Part shown: positions 24,802 to 33,053 of the stretch, piece by piece
Layout of the letters: each line of letters opens with the position of its first letter
How positions within the stretch are numbered: position 1 is the first letter of the stretch
Assembly: GCA_021777565.1 (NCBI GenBank)
Contig: JAJYDJ010000004.1
Location: 62,001 to 126,000, forward strand
Source of the DNA: a bacterium
GTDB lineage: Bacteria > Patescibacteria > Microgenomatia > Levybacterales > UBA12049
Direction: 5' to 3'
DNA: 64,000 nucleotides
Notes under the pieces: model-generated
Told to the model about the DNA's origin: nothing
Databases searched by the model: none
The model's input: the letters and a program-made list of their open reading frames with translations, nothing else
Made by a program: the position numbers and the translations under genes

Positions 24802-25596
24802 TTATTTCTTGGAGATAAGAGAGAGTACGAAGAAAACCAGTGCCAGTACCACGATGGCTCCACCTGCTGGCAGATCAAAATAATAGGAAACGATAATTCC
24901 AGCGATCACCGAAAAAAGTGAAAAACACTCAGCATAGACAATCGTTCTTAAAAACCCCTCTTTAAATTGCAGTGCCGTCACCACCGGGATCACAATGAGT
25001 GCTGAGATGAGCAAAATGCCAACAATAGGGATCGCCAGTGCGACCGTCAGTGCTGCAAGTGCAATAACAAGTGTATTAATAAATCTGGTCGGGATGCCGC
25101 CAACCTGTGCTGCTTCTTCATCAAAAGTGATATAGGTAAGTTCTTTATAAATCAGTAATACCACCGCAAAGACAATGACCCCAATACCCAAAATTGCATA
25201 CACATCACTTTGTTTGACTGTGACAATACTGCCAAAGAGATAATTAAACAAATCGACACTAAATCCATGCGCCAAACTGATAAGGATAATGGCGACCGCA
25301 AGACTTCCTGAGAGGAAAATAGACAGCGCCGACTCGCCATACACTCTTTTGGAAAGCCTGAGCCTCTCGATCACTACTGAGGAACAGACTGCTGCCCCGA
25401 TAGCAGTGAAAAGGGGATTGACGCCAAAAAGTAACCCGATGGCTACCCCGGCAAGTGAAATGTGAGAAAGCGTATCGGCAATAAGTGAATAGCGCCTCAG
25501 AACGAGAAACATGCCAATTAGAGGGGAAATAAGCGCGATAATCGTCCCAACTTCAAGCGCTCTGACCATAAACGCGTACTGCAGAAAATCAAACAT
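24802..25596 (-). CDS. znuB: Zn/Mn ABC transporter permease (ZnuB-like)
   Basis: About 264 residues with eight to nine hydrophobic helices. RRYSLIADTLSHISLAGVAI and GGIPTRFINTLVIALAALTV are conserved in the ABC-3 family. Start chosen at 25596 (MFDFLQYAF), because AAGGAGG sits 6 nt upstream; the frame extends to 25728, but that part overlaps the ATPase gene. Overlaps the ATPase stop by 8 nt. Confidence 0.9.
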   Translation of the reverse strand: MFDFLQYAFMVRALEVGTIIALISPLIGMFLVLRRYSLIADTLSHISLAGVAIGLLFGVNPLFTAIGAAVCSSVVIERLRLSKRVYGESALSIFLSGSLAVAIILISLAHGFSVDLFNYLFGSIVTVKQSDVYAILGIGVIVFAVVLLIYKELTYITFDEEAAQVGGIPTRFINTLVIALAALTVALAIPIVGILLISALIVIPVVTALQFKEGFLRTIVYAECFSLFSVIAGIIVSYYFDLPAGGAIVVLALVFFVLSLISKK

Positions 25597-26341
25597 GGAC
25601 ATCCTCCTTTCCAGAAAGCCGTGCAAAGTACTCAGTATGAACAAAATTCTTTGGAACACCATGATACACGAGCGTCTTATTGATATAGGCAATCTCTGTT
25701 GCCTCATGATCAACAACGTCCAGTTCATGAGTAACTAAAATAAGTGTCAAATTCATGGTGGTATTTAACTTTTGCAAGAGTGCATAGAACTGTTTTTGTG
25801 TCTTTACGTCAACCCCAACCGTTGGCTCATCAAGAATAATCACTTCAGGTTCACCAGCCAAACATCTGGCGATAAAAACTCGTTGTTTTTGACCACCTGA
25901 GAGATCACCAATGCGACGATCCCTATACTCCCACATCCCAACTTCTTTCAATGCATTCTCGACGGCTTCATGATCTTTCTTGCCAGGGAGTTGTAAGAGA
26001 CCAAGACGAGGGAATCTTCCCATCAACACGACTTCTTGTACGGTCATAGGGAAATTTACATCAATATGAGTTGCTAGCTGGCTGACATACCCAATTTTCT
26101 TCCACCCTTTAAACTTTTTAATATCCTGGCCAAAAAGTGAGACACTCCCAGATCGTGGTGTCTCGAGTCCCAAAAGCACCCGAAGTAAGGTAGACTTACC
26201 ACCACCGTTGGGCCCAACAATGGCGAGATAGTCTCCTCGGTGCACTGGAATCGTGACATGCTCAAGTACCATCTCATCGCCATAGGCAAATGAAACGTCG
26301 CTCAGCTGGATAATCGTGTGGCTGTGATCGGTTACTGACAT
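25589..26341 (-). CDS. znuC: Zn/Mn ABC transporter ATPase (ZnuC-like)
   Basis: 250 residues. Walker A GPNGGGKST, Q-loop GYVSQLATHIDVNFPMTV, signature LSGGQKQRVFIARCL and Walker B VIILDEPTVGVD. The sequence around the Q-loop resembles the metal-uptake branch. Overlaps the substrate-binding gene by 10 nt. Confidence 0.92.
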   Translation of the reverse strand: MSVTDHSHTIIQLSDVSFAYGDEMVLEHVTIPVHRGDYLAIVGPNGGGKSTLLRVLLGLETPRSGSVSLFGQDIKKFKGWKKIGYVSQLATHIDVNFPMTVQEVVLMGRFPRLGLLQLPGKKDHEAVENALKEVGMWEYRDRRIGDLSGGQKQRVFIARCLAGEPEVIILDEPTVGVDVKTQKQFYALLQKLNTTMNLTLILVTHELDVVDHEATEIAYINKTLVYHGVPKNFVHTEYFARLSGKEDVHV

Positions 26342-27249
26342 ATGAGTGCCTTTCTTAAGTTTACTAAATTTTGCTCCTGAATCGTGAAGTAGTTCGCACC
26401 ACTGACTTGTTTTTCTTGAGGGATACCCTCCAGTGGATCAAGCACCAATGTCTGTGCCCCAGTCTCTGCGGCAATGGTATCTGATAATTTGGGTGATACT
26501 AAGGACTCAAAAAAGATATAGGGGATATGTTGAGATTTTACCAGCTGCGCAATCTCTGCTATTTTTTGGGTAGATGGTTCTTCATCTGGTGAAATCCCAC
26601 TTATAGCAATTTGGGTGAGGTTATACTGTGTGGCAAGATATCCAAAAGCTGCGTGGGAAGTAACAAAACTTTTGAGTGTGCAGGAAGTAAAGGCTGCTTT
26701 GTATGCACGGTCCAGGGCATCAAGCTCTGTCTCAAGCGTCTTAAGATTTCTCAGGTAATCACCCTGATGTGCTGGGTCTATAGCAACAAGGTGTTTTTCT
26801 ATAGCTTCTGCTTCTTTTTTGGCAAGCAGTGGATCAAGCCAGATATGTGGATCAATGATCTTTTGACCATTCTCTTGTAAGTTTTGATTAAACAATCCAT
26901 CCCCAGCAACTAGGACTTGGGTAGAAGTTCCTTTTAGCTGATCCTTGATCTTATCTCCCCATGGTTCAACATTACCACCATTTAGAATTAACAGCCTACT
27001 TTTGGAAATAGTAATGATATCCTGCGTGGTTGGTTCATAATCATGAGGCTCAGCACCTGCTGGTGTGATCGTTGTGACAAAGACATGATCGCCTCCGATA
27101 CTGGAGGCAAAATAGGCGAGTGGGTAAAAGGATGCGGTTATGGTAATCTTTGAAGTTTGCTCTGAGGAGGTAAAAAGACGCAGCTTAAGTATAATTGCTA
27201 GGATCAACACGGTCGTTACCACAAAAAAAAGTAGAAGAAATCTCCTCAT
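26332..27249 (-). CDS. znuA: Zn/Mn ABC transporter substrate-binding protein (ZnuA-like)
   Basis: 305 residues. One N-terminal hydrophobic segment (LLLFFVVTTVLILAIIL) without a clear lipobox suggests membrane anchoring. Metal-site residues typical of cluster A-I proteins are seen: PAGAEPHDYEPT (His), DPHIWLDPLLA (His), VTSHAAFGYLA (His) and a late acidic residue in LDPLEG. The His-rich loop of many ZnuA proteins is absent, so zinc versus manganese is open. First gene of the operon. Confidence 0.9.
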   Translation of the reverse strand: MRRFLLLFFVVTTVLILAIILKLRLFTSSEQTSKITITASFYPLAYFASSIGGDHVFVTTITPAGAEPHDYEPTTQDIITISKSRLLILNGGNVEPWGDKIKDQLKGTSTQVLVAGDGLFNQNLQENGQKIIDPHIWLDPLLAKKEAEAIEKHLVAIDPAHQGDYLRNLKTLETELDALDRAYKAAFTSCTLKSFVTSHAAFGYLATQYNLTQIAISGISPDEEPSTQKIAEIAQLVKSQHIPYIFFESLVSPKLSDTIAAETGAQTLVLDPLEGIPQEKQVSGANYFTIQEQNLVNLRKALICQ

Positions 27250-27255
27250 ATTCTT

Positions 27256-27261
27256 AGTATA
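27256..27261 (-). promoter_or_regulatory. -10 box TATACT for the metal ABC operon
   Basis: 6 nt before the ATG at 27249; its upstream edge touches the palindrome at 27261-27277. Confidence 0.55.
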
Positions 27262-27277
27262 TGCAACAGAGTTGCAT
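27261..27277. promoter_or_regulatory. Perfect palindrome ATGCAAC-AGA-GTTGCAT (metal-regulator operator candidate)
   Basis: Seven-bp perfect arms with a 3-bp spacer lie immediately upstream of the -10 box, between -10 and -35, of the Zn/Mn uptake operon. This is where a metal-sensing repressor such as a Fur/Zur-type protein would block transcription. The regulator gene is not in the window. Confidence 0.55.
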
Positions 27278-27305
27278 TCGTCAAGGCTTTCGCCTTATAT
27301 TCTGC

Positions 27306-27311
27306 TATACT
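27306..27311 (+). promoter_or_regulatory. -10 box TATACT for the Nudix gene
   Basis: 14 nt before ATG 27326, the same gap as for the MacA-like gene and the CCA transferase. Confidence 0.4.
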
Positions 27312-27325
27312 AATTCTACACAAAT

Positions 27326-27817
27326 ATGGCTGACGCTACCTTTACATGGATCCCAACGCGAGAAGTACCAACAGATTACCAAGTTACACAATCATCTGGT
27401 ATTATTTTTGACACAAATGGCAATTTGCTTATTGGATCAATGCACAGCAACAATGAATGGAATCTTTTTGGTGGGTCACCAGAAGAAGGTGAGTCTGCCC
27501 TAGATGCACTTCTTAGAGAATGTATTGAAGAGGGAGATGTGAAAATTAAAAATATCCATCTACTAGGAGTCTTTCATGTTCATTTCCTTCAGAACCCTAA
27601 TCCCAAAGAAGGAGAGGATTTCTACCAGGCACGATACATTGCAGATATTGATGAGCTTTTACCACAGACTCCAGATCCAGATGAAAAAGAAATCACGATT
27701 TGGCAAAGAATACTCGTACCTGCAGAGACAATCACAAATTATATTGATTGGGGAGAAAACGGAAAACGTATGTTTCAGGAAGCAATTAAACTTCACAGTT
27801 CACTTAGCCAAAAGTGA
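27326..27817 (+). CDS. Nudix hydrolase
   Basis: 163 residues. The Nudix box is visible as GGSPEEGESALDALLRECIE followed by EG, fitting G-x5-E-x7-RE-x-x-EE-x-G. Enzymes of this fold cleave nucleoside diphosphates linked to another group; the substrate is unknown. Monocistronic; its 3' end overlaps the convergent dipZ-like gene by 14 nt. Confidence 0.88.
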   Translation: MADATFTWIPTREVPTDYQVTQSSGIIFDTNGNLLIGSMHSNNEWNLFGGSPEEGESALDALLRECIEEGDVKIKNIHLLGVFHVHFLQNPNPKEGEDFYQARYIADIDELLPQTPDPDEKEITIWQRILVPAETITNYIDWGENGKRMFQEAIKLHSSLSQK

Positions 27818-29534
27818 AGGCAAAGAGTTGCACTCCTGAGGTTGGGAACTCGAGTCTGAGGGTGTGTACTCCTGGGGTATTTTTCAAGTTAACCAGATCA
27901 TACAGTCTGTCTTGATCAACTGTCACCATGCCATTTATTACGTCTGCACCAGAAACAGACGGGTCGATTGTCTTTCCATCCAAAAGCACTTTGACTTGTT
28001 GAGAGGTACCAGGAGTGCTGGGCTTCATGACCAGATACACATGAGTCGCATAAAACTGGTAATTAAGTGCACCACCAGCCTCTGCACTGGCATGATCATC
28101 AAAAACATCCCATTTCCCTTCAAAAGTAAATGAGTTCAGTTGAGGGCTGGAGGCTGGGAATGTTTTAGAGACAGTGCCAGTATTACCATCAGGATATTCA
28201 TACTGCATACGGGCAGAACCTAAATAGGTTTCAGGAGAGAGCTGTGTCTGAGGAGTCGTATCAGCGACATTGGTTGTTGGCATGCTTATGGTCTTACCAG
28301 CTGCCTGTAGTAAGGTTCTAATTGCTTGTTCCATGGTGTCATAGGACCCTTCACCAAATTCTGTTCGTCTGATAGTGCCATTAGCATCAATAAGATATTC
28401 TGCCGGCCAATATTGATTGTTAAATGCATTCCAGGTTCCGTAGTTATTATCTTGTGCCACGGGGTAGTGAATACCAAATTGTTTGATTGCCTGAGCGACA
28501 TTATTGGTGTCATGTTCAAATGCAAATTCCGGTGTATGCACCCCAATCACGACAAATCCTTGATCCTTGTACGTGTCGTACCATTTCGTCACGTGGGGGA
28601 GAGTACGAATGCAGTTAATACAGGTGTACGTCCAGAAATCGACCAGAACGACTTTCCCTTTCAACCTAGCGATCGTCAATGGTGTTGGGGTATTAAGCCA
28701 GTTGGTAATTCCCGTAATTTCGGGGGAAGGCATATTGGCATTAAAGACACCTGAGGTGTCAAGGAGTGTCTGTTGAGAGAGATTGCCACGAAGGCTATTG
28801 AGTTGTTTGGTCAGTGCATCATTTTGCTCAAACTGGTTGAGCGATGTTTGTACTCCTGGGAATGCGTTAAGAAGTTGTGCCTCAAGATACGTATCAGTAT
28901 TGGTATAGATCGCTGCCGCAGTCAGAAGCATCAGGATGCCGAAAAATTGCTGGAGTTGGGTCGTATAGGCAGAGAAAAAACGTGTTTTCTGCACAACGAT
29001 ACGCCCACCATAGGCAAAGATAAGAAGTGGTATCCCCATGCCAAGGACATACATAGCAGTAATTAAAACAACCTCACCCGTCACTTTTCCCGTCGCAGCA
29101 AGGGTTGCTACTGCCGCCAAGATTGGCCCTGCACACGGTGTCCACACAGCACCTAAAACCAGTCCGGAAAGAAATCCACCAATAAATCCTGAATCGCCGG
29201 TTGGATGAGGAGCGATACTACTGAGTCTACTCACCCACGCTTCCATGCGAGAAGATAACGCCGGAAAGACAAGTGTCATGCCAAGAAGTCCAATGACAAT
29301 AACCGCAACAATGCGTAAGACATTGGGATCAAACATAAATACGTGTACTAGTGTTGAAAGACTAAGCGTCAGTACGCCAAAAGAGAGCAGTACGCCTAGC
29401 GTGACTCCCAGGGGTTTGTGATTGCCTTTCCCAAGAGCAGAAGTTGAGAACAGAATTGGTAAAATTGGCCAGATACAGGGAGTCAGTGGAGTAACAAGTC
29501 CTGCCAAAAATGAGAATCCCAAAAGAAGTAACAT
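27804..29534 (-). CDS. DipZ-like CcdA-thioredoxin fusion
   Basis: 576 residues. The N-terminal ~230 residues form a CcdA-type membrane domain (GLVTPLTPCIWPILPILF and GAVWTPCAGPILAAV supply its two cysteines). A TlpA/thioredoxin domain follows with FWTYTCINCIRTLPHV (CxxC), then a C-terminal beta-rich DipZ domain. It carries electrons from the cytosol to the outside for thiol reduction. With MsrA, MsrB and the DsbA-like protein it fits an extracytoplasmic redox system. TATACC lies 6 nt before ATG. Confidence 0.88.
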   Translation of the reverse strand: MLLLLGFSFLAGLVTPLTPCIWPILPILFSTSALGKGNHKPLGVTLGVLLSFGVLTLSLSTLVHVFMFDPNVLRIVAVIVIGLLGMTLVFPALSSRMEAWVSRLSSIAPHPTGDSGFIGGFLSGLVLGAVWTPCAGPILAAVATLAATGKVTGEVVLITAMYVLGMGIPLLIFAYGGRIVVQKTRFFSAYTTQLQQFFGILMLLTAAAIYTNTDTYLEAQLLNAFPGVQTSLNQFEQNDALTKQLNSLRGNLSQQTLLDTSGVFNANMPSPEITGITNWLNTPTPLTIARLKGKVVLVDFWTYTCINCIRTLPHVTKWYDTYKDQGFVVIGVHTPEFAFEHDTNNVAQAIKQFGIHYPVAQDNNYGTWNAFNNQYWPAEYLIDANGTIRRTEFGEGSYDTMEQAIRTLLQAAGKTISMPTTNVADTTPQTQLSPETYLGSARMQYEYPDGNTGTVSKTFPASSPQLNSFTFEGKWDVFDDHASAEAGGALNYQFYATHVYLVMKPSTPGTSQQVKVLLDGKTIDPSVSGADVINGMVTVDQDRLYDLVNLKNTPGVHTLRLEFPTSGVQLFAFTFG

Positions 29535-29540
29535 ACTTTA

Positions 29541-29546
29541 GGTATA
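29541..29546 (-). promoter_or_regulatory. -10 box TATACC for the dipZ-like gene
   Basis: 6 nt before ATG 29534; a near-consensus box with the recurrent leaderless spacing. Confidence 0.4.
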
Positions 29547-29572
29547 CATGCTCAGGAGACTTGTGACAAGTG

Positions 29573-29950
29573 TCACAGATAAATGCCCCAGAGACGAAAT
29601 ACGTACGGGGTGAAAATAATGATGCCAACCACCACTGATCCAGCTGCGACGACCAACACCATACCGGCGGCAACGTCCTTGGCAATTTTTGCTTCTTCTC
29701 GATGCTCTTTGGTGATAAGATCAACCATCTCTTCAATTGCGCTATTGATCATCTCAGCCGCAACGACCAACAAAATCATTACACCCAAAATTCCCATTTC
29801 AAAATGCGACACACCCAACAGGACACTGGCAATAGCTACGATAAGTGCGACGAGGAAGTGAACACGAAGGTTTTGATTTTCTCTCAAAGAATACACTACC
29901 CCATCCCAGGCGTATCGAAATGATTGAATAAGTTTGCGATGGTGAATCAT
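29573..29950 (-). CDS. dgkA: Diacylglycerol/undecaprenol kinase (DgkA family)
   Basis: About 125 residues with three transmembrane helices. The conserved active-site stretch AAEMINSAIEEMVDLIT, preceded by ENQNLRVHF, identifies the small integral-membrane lipid kinase family; in Gram-positives these phosphorylate undecaprenol. Start chosen at 29950 (MIHHRKLIQSF), giving a 4-nt ATGA overlap with the PAP2-like gene. The pairing of a lipid kinase with a PAP2 phosphatase suggests isoprenoid-carrier recycling. Confidence 0.9.
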   Translation of the reverse strand: MIHHRKLIQSFRYAWDGVVYSLRENQNLRVHFLVALIVAIASVLLGVSHFEMGILGVMILLVVAAEMINSAIEEMVDLITKEHREEAKIAKDVAAGMVLVVAAGSVVVGIIIFTPYVFRLWGIYL

Positions 29951-30537
29951 AGTAACGCTTTCCCAAGTACAAATGTCCCTATGGTTATTATACACCCTAG
30001 AAAAACACCACTGATATATTCAACTGGCGTATGTTTTTTCAGTGAGATGCGTGACCAGGCCATAAGGATAGGTAAAGGGAGTGTCGCCAACAACCCGAAA
30101 TACCCATAAAAGATAGTCATGGTGACCATATAGGCGGCGACGACTCCACCATGGACACTCGCCTTCACTCGAGTATTCACGAGATCAAATAACCCAATCC
30201 CAACGATAATGCCAAGTGCCACAATGGATAATGGATAAAAAATTCCACGTAAAATAAAGGCAGCCAGAAAATAAAGTGATGAGAAAACAATCATGATGCC
30301 GTAAAACACCGGTCTTTTTTCTCTTTTGGAAACATCAAAATCATGCAACACCTCATCAGGTCGTACGACCAAAAAGGTAAATCCGGTCATGATAATAAAA
30401 GCCACAGAAAAGATCATCCAGCGTGTTGCTGAGAAAAAATCACCAGTCTGGTGGTAAATCAGAAGAAAAGGGAAGAGGACTGCAAAAACGATGGGATGAA
30501 AAATGGTTGAGATGAGATGGGCAGTTTCTTTCTTCAT
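29947..30537 (-). CDS. PAP2-superfamily membrane phosphatase-like protein
   Basis: 196 residues with five to six hydrophobic helices. KREKRPVFYG, KASVHGGVVAAYM and AWSRISLKKHTPVEY resemble the three PAP2 motifs (K-x6-RP, PSGH, SR-x5-H-x3-D), although the middle motif reads SVHG and the last acidic residue is Glu. Probably removes phosphate from lipid carriers. Co-transcribed between gltX and dgkA with 4-nt overlaps. Confidence 0.7.
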   Translation of the reverse strand: MKKETAHLISTIFHPIVFAVLFPFLLIYHQTGDFFSATRWMIFSVAFIIMTGFTFLVVRPDEVLHDFDVSKREKRPVFYGIMIVFSSLYFLAAFILRGIFYPLSIVALGIIVGIGLFDLVNTRVKASVHGGVVAAYMVTMTIFYGYFGLLATLPLPILMAWSRISLKKHTPVEYISGVFLGCIITIGTFVLGKALL

Positions 30538-31940
30538 TGCGTGATACTGTGTAACCTCTCCAGTGCGTCTTCTTTTTTCAACAGTGCCAACACCTCAGGC
30601 AGTGGCAGCCCTTGCTCTCGCCCTGTCATGAGTTTATAGACAACTGCACCTTTGATCTTTTGCTCTGAGATCAGCTCCCTAATAGCAGAGAGGATAGACT
30701 CTTTTGACCAGTCAGACAGTGCTTCAAACTTGTCAGACAATGCCTTGGCGAGTCCTTTTTCAGCTTCAGTGAAGGTAGCCTCGGCTGGGGTCACCAGATC
30801 CTTAAAATCTTTCAATGTCTTCATTCTGGTCTGTGCCAGGGCAATAATTTCAAAAAGAATGGCTTCATACTCCTTGAAGAATTTTTGCATGTCGGCATCA
30901 TTTACGTAAAATGCCTGCAACTTCTCAAGCAGCTGCTCACCCGTGAGCATTCGGATGTACTCACCATTCATCCAGGTAAGCTTATCCAAGTCAAAACGTA
31001 CACCATTTGATTTGATGTCAAATTTTAATGGATCAAGTTTGAGCGCGTGAGCAAAATCCATAACAGGGAAAATCTCAATTCCCTGTGGATGATTCCAGAC
31101 AATATTTGCAAGATAATTCACCACTGCCTCTGGCAAAAATCCATTTTCTTTGTAGAACATGACTGATGTATGAGCATGGCGTTTAGACAGTTTTCCTTTC
31201 CCATCACTATTAAGAAGAATAGGAATGTGCGCATATACTGGCATATCCCATCCGAAATATTTATACAAAAGGACATGTTTCGGGGCTGAAGGAAGCCATT
31301 CGGTACCTCGCACTGCATGGGTAATTTGCATTTCATGATCATCAACAACCACAGCCAAATGATAGGTTGGGTACCCATCAGATTTCAAAAGTACTTGATC
31401 ATCAAGTTCGTCACTTTGAAATGTCACAGCACCCACAATTGGGTCATGAACCACGACCGCTTCATGATCTGGCATCTTCATACGGATAGTGTATGAGAGA
31501 CCGTCAGCAAGATTTTTTTTAACTTCATCATCCGAAAGGGCACGACAGAGACGATCATAGCGAGGAGCTTGGTGATTTTTCTCCTGTTCTTGTCGCATAG
31601 TCTCAAGTCTCTCTTTGGTACAAAAACAGCGATAAGCATGCCCCCCATCAATTAACTGTTGTGCATATTTTTGATAGAGTGGTAATCTTTCTGATTGGCG
31701 ATACGGTGCGACTGGTCCACCCTCTCGTGGCCCTTCATCTGGCATCATGCCAACCCAGGCAAGCGTGTCATAAATGACATTTTCTGCTCCCTCAACAAAA
31801 CGTGTTCTGTCAGTGTCTTCAATACGAAGAAGAAATTTCCCACCGTGGGCTCGAGACAAAACAGTATCAAACAAAGCCTGATACACCAGACCCAAATGAG
31901 GGAATCCAGTTGGAGATGGAGCAACGCGTGTTCTAACCAT
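30534..31940 (-). CDS. gltX: Glutamyl-tRNA synthetase
   Basis: About 468 residues, class I. The HIGH-type motif is APSPTGFPHLG and the KMSKS-type motif is KGKLSKRHA. LRIEDTDRTR and the C-terminal helical anticodon-binding domain are present. Start chosen at 31940 (MVRTRVAPSP), because TATAAT lies 6 nt upstream and falls inside the longer frame. Divergent from the gene at 31980, and probably leads a gltX-PAP2-dgkA operon. Confidence 0.95.
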   Translation of the reverse strand: MVRTRVAPSPTGFPHLGLVYQALFDTVLSRAHGGKFLLRIEDTDRTRFVEGAENVIYDTLAWVGMMPDEGPREGGPVAPYRQSERLPLYQKYAQQLIDGGHAYRCFCTKERLETMRQEQEKNHQAPRYDRLCRALSDDEVKKNLADGLSYTIRMKMPDHEAVVVHDPIVGAVTFQSDELDDQVLLKSDGYPTYHLAVVVDDHEMQITHAVRGTEWLPSAPKHVLLYKYFGWDMPVYAHIPILLNSDGKGKLSKRHAHTSVMFYKENGFLPEAVVNYLANIVWNHPQGIEIFPVMDFAHALKLDPLKFDIKSNGVRFDLDKLTWMNGEYIRMLTGEQLLEKLQAFYVNDADMQKFFKEYEAILFEIIALAQTRMKTLKDFKDLVTPAEATFTEAEKGLAKALSDKFEALSDWSKESILSAIRELISEQKIKGAVVYKLMTGREQGLPLPEVLALLKKEDALERLHSITQ

Positions 31941-31946
31941 ATATTG

Positions 31947-31952
31947 ATTATA
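31947..31952 (-). promoter_or_regulatory. -10 box TATAAT for gltX
   Basis: 6-nt gap (caatat on the coding strand) to ATG 31940. Confidence 0.55.
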
Positions 31953-31967
31953 GTCTATTTGTGTGCG

Positions 31968-31973
31968 TATACT
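31968..31973 (+). promoter_or_regulatory. -10 box TATACT for the gene at 31980
   Basis: 6-nt gap, also caatat, to ATG 31980. The divergent pair share the same start-site sequence in opposite orientation. Confidence 0.55.
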
Positions 31974-31979
31974 CAATAT

Positions 31980-33053
31980 ATGACTACTCTCAGTCGAGTC
32001 GCGGCATTTACGCGAAAAGGCATCTTTATCGGAGGAGGGATTTTTGGTGGATTACTTGTCATCGCGCTTCTGATCATGATCGGTACCGCTATCAAAAATA
32101 AATTCTTCCCAACCCCTCCAGCACCACCAACCGTTGCGTATGGGCAATTGCCACCAATCCCATTCCCAAGTAGTGCACCAACACAAAACGTTTCTTTTTA
32201 TATTGATACTATTTCAGGATTTCTCCCATCATTCACTGATAGACAAGTGGTATATAAGATTAATCAGCCCCAGACCAATTTGCTTTCGTATCAAAAGGCA
32301 AAGGATTTGGCCAGCGCGCTTGGTTTTACTGATACGCCCACCCAGAAGTCTGATACCGTCTTTTCCTTCGCAAGTACCAATCCGTTTCCTGCCACATTCA
32401 CGGTAGCTATTGATTCTTTCAATTTCACCCTTGACTCGACCTATCTCACAACAGTAAATACTGCCTCTCTTGCCGCAATTCCTGTGGGGCAGGCACCAAC
32501 CGTAGCCCAAACATTTTTTGACACGGCAAATGCGCTGGGGGACAGTGTGGACCTGACCAAGACCCAGACAACCAATCGGATGTATGACCCAACTGGCACT
32601 CTTATTCCGGCAGACAAGCCCGATGACACTCAGGTAGCCATTGTCGATTTTGTGCATCCTGACATGAATAATCTGCCAGCAGTGTATGCGCATCCACCAC
32701 GTACCAATCTCACCGCAGTCGTCGTCAGTGTGAATGGGAAGCCAACGGTTATCCAGGCCAATAAATTTACCTATGATTTGGTCAGTGACGCAACGGCCAC
32801 GTATCCATTGAAATCTGCTCAACAAGCTTTTGATGAATTGCAAAAAGGCAAAGCGTACATCGCGCAGTATGATGGTAAAAGTACTTCAGTCCCGATCAAG
32901 AATGTAAAACTTGCCTATTATTTCCCTGATACCAGTTATGGGTACGTCGTGCCAGTTGTTGTTTTTTCCAGTGATACGTTTGTGGCATATGTGAATGCCG
33001 TTGCAGATAATTGGGTTAGTTCAAGTAGTGCTTCTCTAAGTAGTCCACAATAG
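31980..33053 (+). CDS. Membrane-anchored extracytoplasmic protein of unknown function
   Basis: 357 residues from ATG 31980, set by the TATACT 6 nt upstream; the frame is open to 31695 but that part covers gltX. One N-terminal transmembrane helix (GIFGGLLVIALLIMIGTAI), a proline-rich linker (PTPPAPPTVAYGQLPPIPFP), then a Ser/Thr-rich domain. The last part (AFDELQKGKAYIAQYDGKS, then AYYFPDTSYGYVVPVVVF) faintly recalls YycH/YycI- or PepSY-like repeats. Its end overlaps the convergent carboxypeptidase gene by 38 nt. Confidence 0.7.
   Translation: MTTLSRVAAFTRKGIFIGGGIFGGLLVIALLIMIGTAIKNKFFPTPPAPPTVAYGQLPPIPFPSSAPTQNVSFYIDTISGFLPSFTDRQVVYKINQPQTNLLSYQKAKDLASALGFTDTPTQKSDTVFSFASTNPFPATFTVAIDSFNFTLDSTYLTTVNTASLAAIPVGQAPTVAQTFFDTANALGDSVDLTKTQTTNRMYDPTGTLIPADKPDDTQVAIVDFVHPDMNNLPAVYAHPPRTNLTAVVVSVNGKPTVIQANKFTYDLVSDATATYPLKSAQQAFDELQKGKAYIAQYDGKSTSVPIKNVKLAYYFPDTSYGYVVPVVVFSSDTFVAYVNAVADNWVSSSSASLSSPQ

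Noticed and set aside
25597..25728. 44-residue extension of the ZnuB permease
   Set aside because: It overlaps the ATPase gene, and a ribosome-binding site places the start at 25596.
27261..27503. 80-residue plus-strand frame starting at 27261
   Set aside because: Overlaps the Nudix gene in another frame and starts inside the palindromic operator; low-complexity product.
31695..31979. N-terminal extension of the 31980 gene
   Set aside because: It covers the gltX start and both promoters; TATACT is 6 nt before ATG 31980.
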